A stretch of DNA of 64,000 bases, taken from contig CAVTBJ010000012.1 in assembly GCA_963732925.1 (NCBI GenBank), positions 831,352 through 895,351 of the forward strand. The letters are read 5' to 3'. Below the pieces are notes generated by a model. It saw only the letters and a list, made by a program, of their open reading frames with translations. It did no database searches and was not told the origin of the DNA. The position numbers were made by a program, and so were the translations under genes. Below, in pieces: positions 54,114-63,200 of the stretch. Every line of letters starts with the position of its first letter. Positions within the stretch are counted from its first letter, which is position 1. The DNA comes from DASZRZ01 sp963732925 (GTDB lineage Bacteria; Acidobacteriota; Terriglobia; Terriglobales; Acidobacteriaceae).

Positions 54114-54779
54114 ATGCCCGAACGTCCCGCACCGATGAAAGCCGACGGCATTACCGAACCTGATGTAGAAGAGTATCTCTATTCCATGCTCCCGCAGCGG
54201 GACCCAGTGCTGACGGAGATGGAAGCGAAGGCGTCGCGGGAGAGGATTCCGATCGTCGGGCCGGTGGTAGCCAGGATTCTCTTCCAACTGGCGCACATCA
54301 GCCGGGCAAAAACGGTTTTCGAGTTAGGTTCGGCCATCGGCTACTCCACCATCTGGTGGGCGCGAGCCGTGGGCGAAGGAGGCCGCGTAATTTATACCGA
54401 CGGCGATCCGGCAAAGGCGGCGGCGGCCAAGGAATTTTTTGCGCGGGCCGGTGTCCTCGACCGCATTGAAATTCTGGTGGGGGACGCCCTGGAGTTGCTT
54501 TCCGAGCAAAAGTCCGAGTTCGACATTATCTTTAATGACGTGGACAAGGACGACTACCCGCGGGTGCTTCCCCTGGCCCTTCCGCGCCTGCGTCGTGGGG
54601 GACTGTTCATTACCGATAATGTGCTGTGGAAAGGACGGGTGGCCAGGATGGACGATGCGCCCGTGGATGCGCGCACCCGCATCATCGCTGATTTCAATCA
54701 CATGCTGTATGACTCGAAGGAACTACTGACCACGTTGCTGCCGGTTCGCGACGGCGTGGCGGTTGCTTGGAAGCTCTAA
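54114..54779 (+). CDS. SAM-dependent O-methyltransferase (class I, catechol/caffeoyl-CoA type)
   Basis: 221 aa soluble enzyme. VFELGSAIGYSTIWWARAVG (SAM-binding loop), VIYTDGDPAKAAAAKEFFAR (ribose-binding Asp), EFDIIFNDVDKDDYPRVLPL and FITDNVLWKGRVAR (metal/catalytic region) match the O-methyltransferase 3 family. Members methylate catechol-like or acyl substrates with a divalent metal; exact substrate unknown. Divergent from hpt. Confidence 0.88.
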   Translation: MPERPAPMKADGITEPDVEEYLYSMLPQRDPVLTEMEAKASRERIPIVGPVVARILFQLAHISRAKTVFELGSAIGYSTIWWARAVGEGGRVIYTDGDPAKAAAAKEFFARAGVLDRIEILVGDALELLSEQKSEFDIIFNDVDKDDYPRVLPLALPRLRRGGLFITDNVLWKGRVARMDDAPVDARTRIIADFNHMLYDSKELLTTLLPVRDGVAVAWKL

Positions 54780-54870
54780 TCCTTAATTCTTGCGGGGCTG
54801 CTCGGAGGCTGGGATTAGCGGGCGGGACTGAGAAAGGCGGGAGTCATGTGCGTTTGCCGGAAAACGTGCT

Positions 54871-54946
54871 ACAATGCTTTTCCGGATTCAATGCAAAAGG
54901 GGCGCTCAAGTGAAGCTCTGGCCGAGTCCCTCTTGAGAGCGCCCCT
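54871..54946 (+). ncRNA. Candidate structured RNA or stem-loop in a 708-base gap
   Basis: The gap 54780-55487 holds no recognised gene. At 54868-54876 there is an extended -10 box, TGCTACAAT. About 20-25 bases later a long hairpin begins: AGGGGCGCTCAAG (54898-54910) pairs with CTTGAGAGCGCCCCT (54932-54946), with one bulge and a 21-base loop. Read on the minus strand the hairpin is followed by TTTGC, so it could instead be a minus-strand terminator. I do not recognise 6S, tmRNA, SRP or RNase P features. The rest of the gap also looks structured and GC-rich. Confidence 0.35.
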
Positions 54947-55487
54947 GTTGCGCGCCACTTCGTCTGTCCTATCTTGTTGCACCCCCAATGCCATTCCCTT
55001 CGTTGCTGAAAACAAAAGAGTTAGTATTTGGCTCGACGGGTACGATGCGGTAGGATTTGCCGCCTCCTGGAAAGATTTACCAGTCTGATCCTGTATTGGC
55101 ACGTAATTGGCCGCAAGAGAGGCTCCGGAGGCAAAGATTTCCACAAAGAGGGACCCACCCGCGGTCAAGGCAGGCAGCCACCTTTGCTAAATGAGCACCC
55201 CATTCGGGGGCCCGGCAAAGGCGCCGTTCCGTATCCGCACGGTCCTGGGCCCTGCAAAACGTGCACTGAGACAGCGCCTCGAGTCTTTACATTAGCCTGC
55301 AGGGGCAAACAGCCCGTTGCCCAGCAACCTGCCGCAGCAGGAGCGATGCGTCGGCTTGCCTCAGCTCTTCCGGGGATGCAGCTGATGCTTTGACAGTGAG
55401 TTGGAGGCGCTGCTACCATCTGGAAGTTCCACGCGACCCTCGGAAAGTGCATCGAATTTTCACCTCGCTTTTTGCGCCTGCCATGCC

Positions 55488-55565
55488 GTCCCCGTCGTCT
55501 AGTCCGGCCTAGGACATCGCCCTTTCACGGCGGTAACGCGGGTTCGAATCCCGCCGGGGACGCCA
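55488..55565 (+). tRNA. tRNA-Glu (anticodon UUC)
   Basis: Acceptor GTCCCCG pairs with CGGGGAC; discriminator G at 55562 and encoded CCA at 55563-55565. Anticodon loop CTTTCAC gives TTC. T arm GCGGGTTCGAATCCCGC. It is the last intact gene before the recombinase debris, consistent with use as an integration site. Confidence 0.97.
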
Positions 55566-55818
55566 GATTTACAACCACTTGCGGAATTGCTGGTTTTGGC
55601 GCGCTACGGTCTAGCGGCTGAATCACTCCACGATGAGCGCTGCGCTTCTCTTCCGACATTGCTTCGTCGAGAAATTTCATTGTGATTGCGTGCGAGGCAG
55701 GCCGCAAAAGGCCCTGAACCAATTTGGGGTTGTTGTTGTTTTGGCGCAGCAGGGTCGTGTAGGAGTGGCGTAATGTGTGCCATCTCTTAATTTCGATCCC
55801 GGTTTTCGCGGAACTGGC
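55525..55818 (-). pseudogene. C-terminal remnant of a tyrosine recombinase (integrase)
   Basis: About 97 codons remain, starting just after an in-frame TAG (minus-strand stop at 55819-55821). IKRWHTLRHSYTTLLRQ carries the H-x-x-R box, followed by PKLVQGLLRPASHAITMKFL, where the usual GH(S/A) is RPAS, and EAMSEEKRSAHRGVIQPL, like the ends of phage-type integrases. The catalytic Tyr position (here MKFLDEA, with Phe) is not a tyrosine. The frame runs on into the tRNA-Glu gene before stopping. Most of the protein is missing, so it is inactive. Its place beside a tRNA fits an ancient integration event. Confidence 0.7.
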
Positions 55819-55943
55819 CTAGTGTGAACGCTGCATGATCCGGCGTCATGCCTCGCGTCAAGACTTGGAAATATGCAGAGGGTTTATGAGGTTTCTGCGA
55901 ACCTGACAAACGATTCCAGCGTAGCCTTGCTCGACTGCCTTAG

Positions 55944-56690
55944 CTAGAACTCCCCTTTGGTTGCGGCGAATGTCATCTTCAGAACTGGGTTTTTGCTTTC
56001 TAGTAATCGCCTTTGGCTCACTTCGCCGTTCAGCTTTGCCCTGAGAAGTTCTGTCTTCCGAGTCGCCTCTTCTTGCTCGTTTAGACGACCTACCAACTTG
56101 TTGGTGCGAGCTTCTGCATCACCTTGTTTCTCAGCCCACACTTTCGCCGCAGAGCATGAGGATGCCGAAACGACCTCTCTATCCGGGCGTAGACGACTGA
56201 GCAACACAACGAATTTCTATTCAAGAGCCCCCTTCGGGCACATTGACAGCGCGACAACTACTCTCGCGGCAGGGATAGTAGCCGTATTGTTTTTGCTTTG
56301 TTTCCTTTTGAAAATCCACAGTAAGGGGCGTTCCGCAAACCGCGCACTTCACGAACCACTTCAGGGGGAAGTCGGGATTGAGTTGTTTGCGGCTTCACGG
56401 CAACACCGGCCCTTCTTCCATTGAGCACGTTCTGTACGCGGCAAAACAGCTCTTCGCTAACAATCGGTTCATGAAGTCCCCTGACAGGTTCAAATCCTCC
56501 ACACTCAGAGGCTGGCCAGCCCATACAACGGATTTTCCAGCACCTTTTGAAAAGTCTCAGAGGATCTACTTGCCTTTTAGTGTCTCAACCCCTCATCTGT
56601 CAGGGTTTGGAGGACTTCAGTTTTTTGTGCAGACCAGTTGCCATCAACTCAAATGCTCTGCGAACAAAATGGGCGCGTTCTGGATGAAAG
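55944..56690 (-). pseudogene. Decayed large serine recombinase, N-terminus missing
   Basis: Homology is spread over several frames. From the 5' side: HPERAHFVRRAFELMATGLH, then TLTDEGLR, an FSKGAGKSVVWAG-like stretch, FEPVRGLHEPIVSEELFCRV with QNVLNGRRAGVAVK, then FPLKWFVKCAVCGTPLT in another frame (zinc-ribbon cysteines), and a C-terminal coiled coil (NKLVGRLNEQEEATRKTELL). This is the recombinase/zinc-ribbon/coil order of large serine integrases. The catalytic resolvase domain is absent; homology begins abruptly near 56690, the same place where a different gene starts in mid-sequence on the other strand. Confidence 0.72.
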
Positions 56691-56748
56691 AGTTTGAGAC
56701 GGGTATGAAGCCCGATGAAGTGCTGCGTGAAGTTATCCAGTAAGCAAG

Positions 56749-57930
56749 ATGCATTGCGCGAAAAAGAGACCCGAAGAAGTACAGCATACTGAAAACCTGA
56801 CCTTTATTCAGGGAAGGGCAAAATTTTCCGGGCCAAAGACGCTGGAAATAAAAAATGGTGAAATCATCATTCGGGTTTCCTGCAGTCATCCTTGTCATGG
56901 CAACCGGAGCGCACCCGCGTTGGCTGGATATTCCCGGTCTGCCAAAGGAACGTACCCTGACCAACGAAAGTCTATTCGACCTGACCGATGCGCCCAAACA
57001 CCTTGCCATCGTTGGGCAGCCTGTCTCATCGCCCTGGAAATGGGCTTTGCTTTCCAAAAGCTTGGTATCCAAGTCACCATGTTTGCGCTCGATGACCAGC
57101 CCGTTGACCAGCCAGACCAGTCCGGAAGCGGCTCAAGTTATCCAGGCAGCGTTGGATCGGCACAGCATTACCACCTACTACAATGCCACCGCCAAATCCT
57201 ACGATGAAAAACCAGTCGCACACTTACGCTCCAATGGGGGACAATGAGATCAAAAATACCGTGCTGTGGACAAGGTTTTGATTGCGATCGGCCGGGTACG
57301 CAATATCAATTCGCTTGGACTGGAGCAGGCCGGGGGCCAGTATGACCGGGGCGGGTCAAAGTCAATAGTTTTGCCGAGACATCAGTCAAAGGTGTTTATG
57401 CCATCGGAGACGTGACCCCCACGTCTGCATTTACGCATTCTGCCAATGCGCAGGGACGTCGTGTAGTGCAACGGATAGCCTTCCCGCTTCTTCCCATCGG
57501 CAAAAAGGAACCGCTCTATCCGAGCGCCACATTCTCGGACCCGGAAGTTGCCACCGTTGGCCTAAACGCCTCAACAACTGAAAGCGCAGTGCCACCCCCG
57601 AAGCGGTCATCCGCCTGAAAGTCGACCTGACGGAACACACCGACCGCGGCTACACAGACGATTTGAAGGGCGGCTTCATTATCGTGGATGCAGTGCGCTT
57701 TACCGGGCAAATATTGCATGTCACGATCGTGGGGCCGCGCCCTTCTAGATGATTTCGTTCTTTACGCTGGCGATGAGCCAGAAGATTTCGCTTTAAATTT
57801 ACCGCCTGGTTTTCCCCTACCCGACCTATTCAGCGGCATCCTGAAGGTGGCCGACTTTTTCATGCGAGAAACGCTGACCAACCTGGGTCATGAGCTGGGC
57901 GCGTCTTACGCTATCGCTTTGCAAAACCCC
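56749..57930 (+). pseudogene. Pyridine nucleotide-disulfide oxidoreductase, N-terminus missing, many frameshifts
   Basis: Lpd/mercuric-reductase-like flavoprotein readable only by changing frame about every 100-200 bases. Order seen: LTFIQGRAKFSGPKTLEIKN; ILVMATGAHPRWLDIPGLPK; LTNESLFDLTDAPKHLAIVG; LEMGFAFQKLGIQVTMFALD; VDKVLIAIGRVRNINSLGLE; VYAIGDVTPTSAFTHSANAQ; YPSATFSDPEVATVGL; then the dimerisation domain (DLTEHTDRGYTDDLKGGFII, IVGPRA). The FAD GxGxxG and redox CxxxxC region expected in the first ~120 residues is absent. It precedes the YnjB-like gene on the same strand. Confidence 0.7.
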
Positions 57931-57952
57931 AACCTTGATGGAGGAAAAGGAT

Positions 57953-59190
57953 ATGAAAAACTTTCTATTATTATTTGTGATGTTAGCTCTCATTCACGGC
58001 TTGCGCACCCGCGTCAAAAGCCAGCATTGAATATGACATAAACAATTGGGACAGCGTGCTATTTGCCGCGAGCGGGCAAACCGTCAACTGGTACATCTGG
58101 GGCGGCTCGGACAGCATCAATGCCTTTGTAGATGATTTCTATGGCAAAGCGCTGCAAGAGCGCTACGAGATCACGCTCAATCGCGTCCCGATTGCAGACA
58201 CCGTGGATGTCAACCAGGTATTGGCGAAAAACAGGCCGGAGCAGAAGTCGGTGCGGTAGACTTGATCTGGATTAACGCGGGAGAATTTTTTCACCCTGAA
58301 ACAAGCCGATTTGCTTTACCCCGATTGGGCGCAAACTCCCCATAGTGAACTTCTCAATTGGGATAACCCCGCCATCAATCTCGATTTTGGCAATCCGGTC
58401 GACAATCTCGAAAGCCCTGGTCGTCGGCACAGTTCCAGTTTGTGTATGACGTAGCTCGTATCAAGCGCTGATGAATTACCGCGCTCGTATACCGAACTCA
58501 AAAGTTGGGCTTGCGAACATCCCGGTCGCTTTACTTATATTGCCCCGGGACCAGGGCGGCTTCCTGGGTACGCGCTTCGTCAAAGGCGCGCTGTATGAAA
58601 TCAGCGGCGGTGCGGAACAATGGCAGAAAATTGACCAGGTTACCTGGAACAAGTGGTCTCCTGAATTGTGGAAATATCTCAATGAATTGGAACCCTGCCT
58701 ATGGCGCAGTGGCGAGACATACGCCCAGGATGAGGCTGAGCTGAAAAATCTGTTTGCCAATAGTGAAGTGGATTTCAGCATGACCAACGATATCACAGGT
58801 GCAGGCACTGGCATTCAAAATGGACTGCTGCCCGAAAGCGCCCGCGCCTTCGTTTTCAATAATTACATGATCGGCGACTTCAACTACGTTGCCATTCCTT
58901 CTAATGCTCCGCACAAAGCCGCCGCACTGGTGCTGGCAAATCTTCTGCTCGAACCGGAGTTCCAGGCAGCGCAGGTCTTGCCTGAAAACGGATTTGGCCT
59001 TGGCTACGCCATAGACGTGAACCGCGTCACAGACCAGTCAGCAGTTGCCACGTTACCGGATTCTGCCGGCAAACTGGGCGATGCTGCAACTCCCGCAGCC
59101 GAGTTAGCAAAATCACTGGTTGGTGATGCTGCTGCAGAGTACCAAAACTTAGTTGAGCAGGGCTGGCAGGAAAACGTTCTACAGAAATAG
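57953..59190 (+). pseudogene. YnjB-like ABC transporter substrate-binding protein, several frameshifts
   Basis: Starts MKNFLLLFVMLALI after GAGGAAAAGG, a lipoprotein-like signal (AxAC would follow after frame repair). Then INNWDSVLFAASGQTVNWYI, WGGSDSINAFVDDFYGKALQ and LNRVPIADTVDV in a second frame, LIWINAGEFF and LLYPDWAQ in a third, and from 58471 an intact ~240-codon C-terminal half (ISGGAEQWQKIDQVTWNKWS, TNDITGAGTGIQNGLLPESA, LANLLLEPEFQAAQVLPENG). This matches the YnjB family of extracellular solute-binding proteins (COG4134), substrate unknown. About four or five indels are needed. Confidence 0.72.
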
Positions 59191-59196
59191 TTGTTC

Positions 59197-59281
59197 TGTC
59201 ATTGCGAGCGACCGCAGGGAGCGAAGCAATCTCCTGCTCAAAGTGAGATTGCTTCAAAGGAAAAGCGCCGTTTCGCAATGA
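59197..59281. repeat. Palindromic REP/MITE-like element
   Basis: Ends TCATTGCGA (59199-59207) and TCGCAATGA (59273-59281) are inverted copies; inside, GAAGCAATCTC (59223-59233) pairs with GAGATTGCTTC (59245-59255). The start TGTCATTGCGAGCG resembles a very widespread bacterial intergenic repeat. It lies between the YnjB-like and permease genes, so it would form a double hairpin in the operon mRNA. It differs from the repeats at 7.1 and 9.2 kb. Confidence 0.75.
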
Positions 59282-59294
59282 TTGAAAAGTTGCC

Positions 59295-60145
59295 ATGCGC
59301 GATAAATTGATCTTCTCTCCCTGGCTTGCTCTTGCCCCGGCATTAACCCTTGTCACGGTTTTGCTGGGGGCAAGTTCTTGCCTATGGGGTAGCACAGAGC
59401 CTGGGCTTAGTATCAGTTATCGGTCAAAATACGCTCAGCTTGGATGCATATCGCAACTTGCTCACTGGTCAAGGACAGGCTGGCCGGGAATTTTGGGGTT
59501 CATTCGGCTTGCTCACTGTGGGTTAGCATGGCCTCTACCCTGATCTCATCTACGCTGGCGCTTTTAGTCGCTGTCTGGTTGTCTGAGCGACGTGGCGCCC
59601 ATGTGGATACGTTGGCACTCAATTGAAAATCTTGCTTTTCCGCACTTGGTCTGGGCGGTGGCGTTGCTCTTGTTTCTCTCCCAAAGCGGATTGTTGGCAC
59701 GTTGGACAGCGACACTTGGCTTTATCCAGATCCCGGCAGAATTCCCCGTGCTGGTGCGTGATCGTTTTGGGATTGGCATTATCCTGCACTATGTCAGCAA
59801 AGAAGTCCCTTTTTTGGCGTTAATCGTTCTCGCAGTATTGCGTTCCCAGCCAGCAGGTTACGATCTGGTGGCCGAAAACCTGGGCGCTAGTCGCTGGCAG
59901 AGATTGCGCTATATTACCTGCCGCTGGTCACACCTGCTCTGCTCGGAGGTGCATTGCTGGTTTTTGCCTTTATTTTTAGCAGTTACGAAGTTCCGGCATT
60001 GCTTGGCGTGGATTACCCACGTATGCTGCCAGTGCTGGCCTTGCGCTTTTTCAACGATCCCGATTTGCGCGCTCGTGCAGACGGCATGGCAATCAGTTTG
60101 ATCATCACCATGATCGTCCTGGTTGTGGCGGCAGTCAGCCTTTAG
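59295..60145 (+). pseudogene. ABC transporter permease, first (YnjC-like N-terminal half), frameshifted
   Basis: Begins MRDKLIFSPWLALAPALTLV. Later frames give SLDAYRNLLTGQGQAGREFW, STLISSTLALLVAVWLSERR, NLAFPHLVWAVALLLFLSQS and VAENLGASRWQRLRYIT, the EAA loop that docks to the ATPase, then LLVFAFIFSSYEVPALLGVD and a C-terminal helix IISLIITMIVLVVAAVSL-like segment. E. coli YnjC is one long protein with two permease halves; here they are separate frames 14 bases apart. At least four indels. Confidence 0.68.
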
Positions 60146-60158
60146 AGGATAGCAGGAA

Positions 60159-60949
60159 ATGATCGATTTCATACGCGTGTTTTACGTTTTACACTCTACT
60201 TCATCCTGGCTGCTCCGCTGGCCTTGTTTATCGTGTACGCCTTCTCGACGCGCTGGTTCTTCCCCCAACCCTTTCCTACCGAATGGACTGCCACAGCCTT
60301 TTCACGAACGCTTAGCGATCCGCGTATTGTCACCGGCTTGCGTGACGCCTGATCATCGCGTTTATCGTCAGCCTGCTTTCGCTTGTACTTGGCTTTCCGG
60401 CGGCACGTGTGCTGGGGCTGCGTCAGTTCCGCGGGCGGCAATTTGCCTGGCTGGTTTTGTTCCTGCCCACGGTTGTGCCGCCACTTGCCATCGGAATGGG
60501 ACTTAATATTCTCTTCTTGCGGGTTGGGCTGGCAGGCTCCTTGGCGGGTGTGGTCCTGGCGCATCTAATCCCAACCCTGCCGTATGTAGTCTTTACGCTT
60601 TCAGGCGCATTTGCCCGCTATGATGAAAACTTTGAGTTCCAATCCCTGGTCCTGGGTGCCAGCCAATCCCGCACCTTTTCACCGTTACCTTGCCCCTGAT
60701 CGCTCCAGCCTGGTGGTCGCTACGCTGTTTGCCTTTCTCATCTCCTGGAGCCAGTATCTGCTCATTCTGCTGATCGGTTCCGGGCACATCATCACCCTGC
60801 CCATCCTGTTGTTTTCAGCCGCATCCGGCGGCAACCCCGTCACAATTGCCGCCATCTCTTTGATCTTCCTGGCTCCACCTGTGCTGGTGATCGCCGCAAC
60901 CGCACGTCAACTCAACCAGCAAACTGGCGAAATTCGGGAGCAATACTGA
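60159..60949 (+). pseudogene. ABC transporter permease, second (YnjC-like C-terminal half), frameshifted
   Basis: Readable pieces: LFIVYAFSTRWFFPQPFPTE, TAFSRTLSDPRIVTGLRD, FAWLVLFLPTVVPPLAIGMG with LNILFLRVGLAGSLAGVVLA, the EAA loop EFQSLVLGASQSRTF, then VATLFAFLISWSQYLLILLI and LNQQTGEIREQY at the stop. The stop overlaps the ATG of the ATPase gene (TGATG at 60948-60952), showing a tight operon. Confidence 0.7.
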
Positions 60950-61987
60950 TGACCCATGTAAACCTGATTTCACTGACCAAAACGTACGCCAATCAACGCA
61001 CCCCTGTGCTCAAAGATTTCTCTCTTTCTGTGGATGACGGGGAGATGGTCGCCCTTTCGGGCCATTCCGGTTCCGGAAAATCGACCCTGCTCAGGCTGAT
61101 AGCCGGGATCGAACGACCCGAAGCCGGCGATATCCAATTTGACAACTCATCCATCCTGAACATTCCCCCGAACAAACGTGGAGCAGTGTTCATGTTCCAG
61201 AAGTAGTACCTCTTCCCCGTTCCTGAACGTAGCCGAGAATATGGGCTTCGGGCTGAAGGTGCAGGGCATGTCCACAGGCACCATTCGCACAGAAGTTGGG
61301 GCAGGCGCATTTTCGATTTAATTGGTCTGCAGGCATAGAGCGGCGCAAGCCTTCCCAATTATCAGGCGGGGGACGAACAACGCGTGGCCCTGGCAAGGGC
61401 GCTGGTGACCGATCCCAAACTCCTCCTGCTGGATGAACAGCTGGACAGAGTCTGGACGACACTGTACGCCTGAACTTCCAAGAGGCCATCCGCAACATTC
61501 AGCGCGAACTGGGTATCACCACAATCCTGGTCACGCATGACTTAGATGAAGCAATGGCGATGTCTGACCGTATGGCGCTCATGGAGATGGCAAAGTTGCA
61601 GCTTTTGACCGTCCGAATGTGCTTTTCCAGCGTCCGCCGTGTGTGGAGACGGCTAAATTTGTCCGGGGTGACAACGTTCGTAGATGGCAAGGCAAGCCAC
61701 GGGTGGCTCGAATTCGGCGTTGGGCAGGTTAAAGAGTGGGGAATGAAATCAAATCATAGAGTGGTGCCCATGCCGCCCGGAACACATCCGCATCCAAAAA
61801 GAAACCTGTGAAAATGCATTGACTGGTGTGGTGCAGAGTTTGCCTATATCGAGGTGAATATATGGAATATCAGGTAGCGCTGAACGAGACGATTGTGCGC
61901 GCGCGCGTGCCCACCACGCAGAAATGACCCCTCATGGAGTGCAACTGCAAGTAGTATTACCGAGCGAGCATGCTTTTTGAAGTAAAT
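60949..61987 (+). pseudogene. ABC transporter ATP-binding protein (YnjD-like), frameshifted
   Basis: The first 85 codons are intact: LISLTKTYANQRTPVLKDFS, GHSGSGKSTLLRLIAGIERP (Walker A). After a stop at 61204 the frame changes: FLNVAENMGFGLKVQGMSTG; an SGGEQQRVALARAL-type signature around 61360-61400 only after repair; LLLLDEQ; LNFQEAIRNIQRELGITTIL with VTHDLDEAMAMSDRMALMEM. A TOBE-like tail (EYQVALNETIVRARVPTT, HGVQLQVVLPSEHAF) runs to about 61987. Import ATPase for the YnjB/C system. At least six indels. Confidence 0.72.
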
Positions 61988-62018
61988 AAAGGATAAACTC
62001 TCAATTCTAGGTTTTTCT

Positions 62019-62592
62019 TTAAAGAGCACCAAGGATGCTCAATAATTTTTCTACAGGCGGCCTGTCTGTAGGATCGTGGCTGGGATAGATAAAACGCAAG
62101 ATGCCGTTTTTGTCCACAATGAAATCGCCACCGAGTTGAGATGTGTCGTCGCCATGTCGAAGTAGTAGGTATCTTTACCAGAGGGCCAGGCTTTGAAGAT
62201 GAAGCCCGGCGGGCTCGCAAATTGCGAGAACGCCAGTAGGAACGTTCAAGTTCGTAGGCAGTGTAAACTGTACGTTCGCGGTCGAGAAGTATGGTGAAGC
62301 GAGCGCAGGTTTCCTGCATCCATGCTTGCACAGCGGGCAATGTGCCAAGAAATGAGATGATGATCACGCGTGTATTTCGTTGCTCTAATTCGTCCTGGTA
62401 CTGGCACAACTGCGCCACATGCTCACGACAGGGTATTCAACCCAGGTGGCGCAAGAAAACAAGCAGCGCGTGTTGCCCGGATTGATTTATTTGTTGCAGG
62501 GAAGTTTGCTGGCCATCAGCGGATTGCAGGGAAAATTCAGGTGCAGGCTGGCCTACTTTCAATGGGGGCATCTGTACGGTCTCCAGGATCAT
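62019..62592 (-). pseudogene. Peroxiredoxin-like (AhpC/TSA, thioredoxin-fold) protein, frameshifted
   Basis: Start MILETVQMPPLKVGQPAPEF with SLQSADGQQTSLQQINQSG and HALLVFLRHLG; then a frame change and VAQLCQYQDELEQRNTRVII, TLPAVQAWMQETCARFTILL, DRERTVYTAYELERSYWRS; another change and FIVDKNGILRFIYPSHDPTD, ending KLLSILGAL. This resembles the selenoprotein-L/AhpC-TSA-like redox proteins; the region of the active Cys (LGC..C after repair) falls at the frame break near 62435. Downstream of the phosphatidyltransferase on the same strand. Confidence 0.65.
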
Positions 62593-62593
62593 A

Positions 62594-63194
62594 TCATCGC
62601 AGGGCATGTTTTGCCCAGATGAGGCGCTGCACAATCGTGACCAGCACCAGCGCGCTGAAAATGGTAAATAACGTGCTTATCATTGCCGGGAACAACAGGA
62701 ACAAACAATAGGCCAGAATGGTCTCAAATCCGCCGATCAGCCCGGCGGGCATTACGATAGTGGTGGCAGTTTCAGGGTCCCGTGCGTGGCGCTTTTCCAG
62801 GATAGCAGCCAGATACATCCACGAAGCGGTGTTGACGTAAAAAGTGGCCAACATAAGCGTCAGGGCCAGGTAATGCTCCGGGGTAGGCGAAGCAAGCACA
62901 AGTCCGATGGGAAGCGCTGCATAAGCTAAATAGTCGAGCAGGATGTCCAGGTATCCGCCGAAGTCTGCCTGTCTGTTATGCATGCGCGCCAACGTGCCAT
63001 CCAGCCATTAAGCGCGCGGTTGAGCAGCCAGAAAATCAGCGCCCAACCATACAGTTCACGTGCGCGAAAGCCACGGTCCAATGCCAAAAGCCAGCGCAAT
63101 CAGCGTCAGGGCGCTGGGATCGACACGCGGACGTGTCCCGGGCAAGCGGTTCGCCAATGCGGTCTTTGGCGTTGCGGAGATAAGTGTCAAACAT
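62594..63194 (-). pseudogene. CDP-alcohol phosphatidyltransferase, frameshifted in its first third
   Basis: Membrane enzyme that transfers a CDP-activated phospholipid head or base. Start MFDTYLRNAKDRIGEPLARD, then shifted pieces (PSALTLIALAFGIGPWLS, YGWALIFWLLNRALNGW). The family motif D-G-x2-A-R-x8-G-x3-D-x3-D spans TLARMHNRQADFGGYLDILL and DY, with its first Asp lying at a frame break near 63000. The remaining 130 codons are intact with 4-5 hydrophobic helices and end WAKHALR. E. coli ynjF, next to ynjBCD, is the same family. Confidence 0.75.
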
Positions 63195-63200
63195 GTGCCA

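Noticed and set aside
55028..55393. 121-codon and 99-codon frames (plus strand 55028-55393, minus strand 54869-55168)
   Set aside because: No motifs, poor codon pattern, no ribosome sites, and they overlap each other on opposite strands.
54780..55487. 6S RNA, tmRNA, SRP or RNase P RNA in the large gap before tRNA-Glu
   Set aside because: None of the characteristic conserved strings of these RNAs was found; only one clear hairpin is visible.
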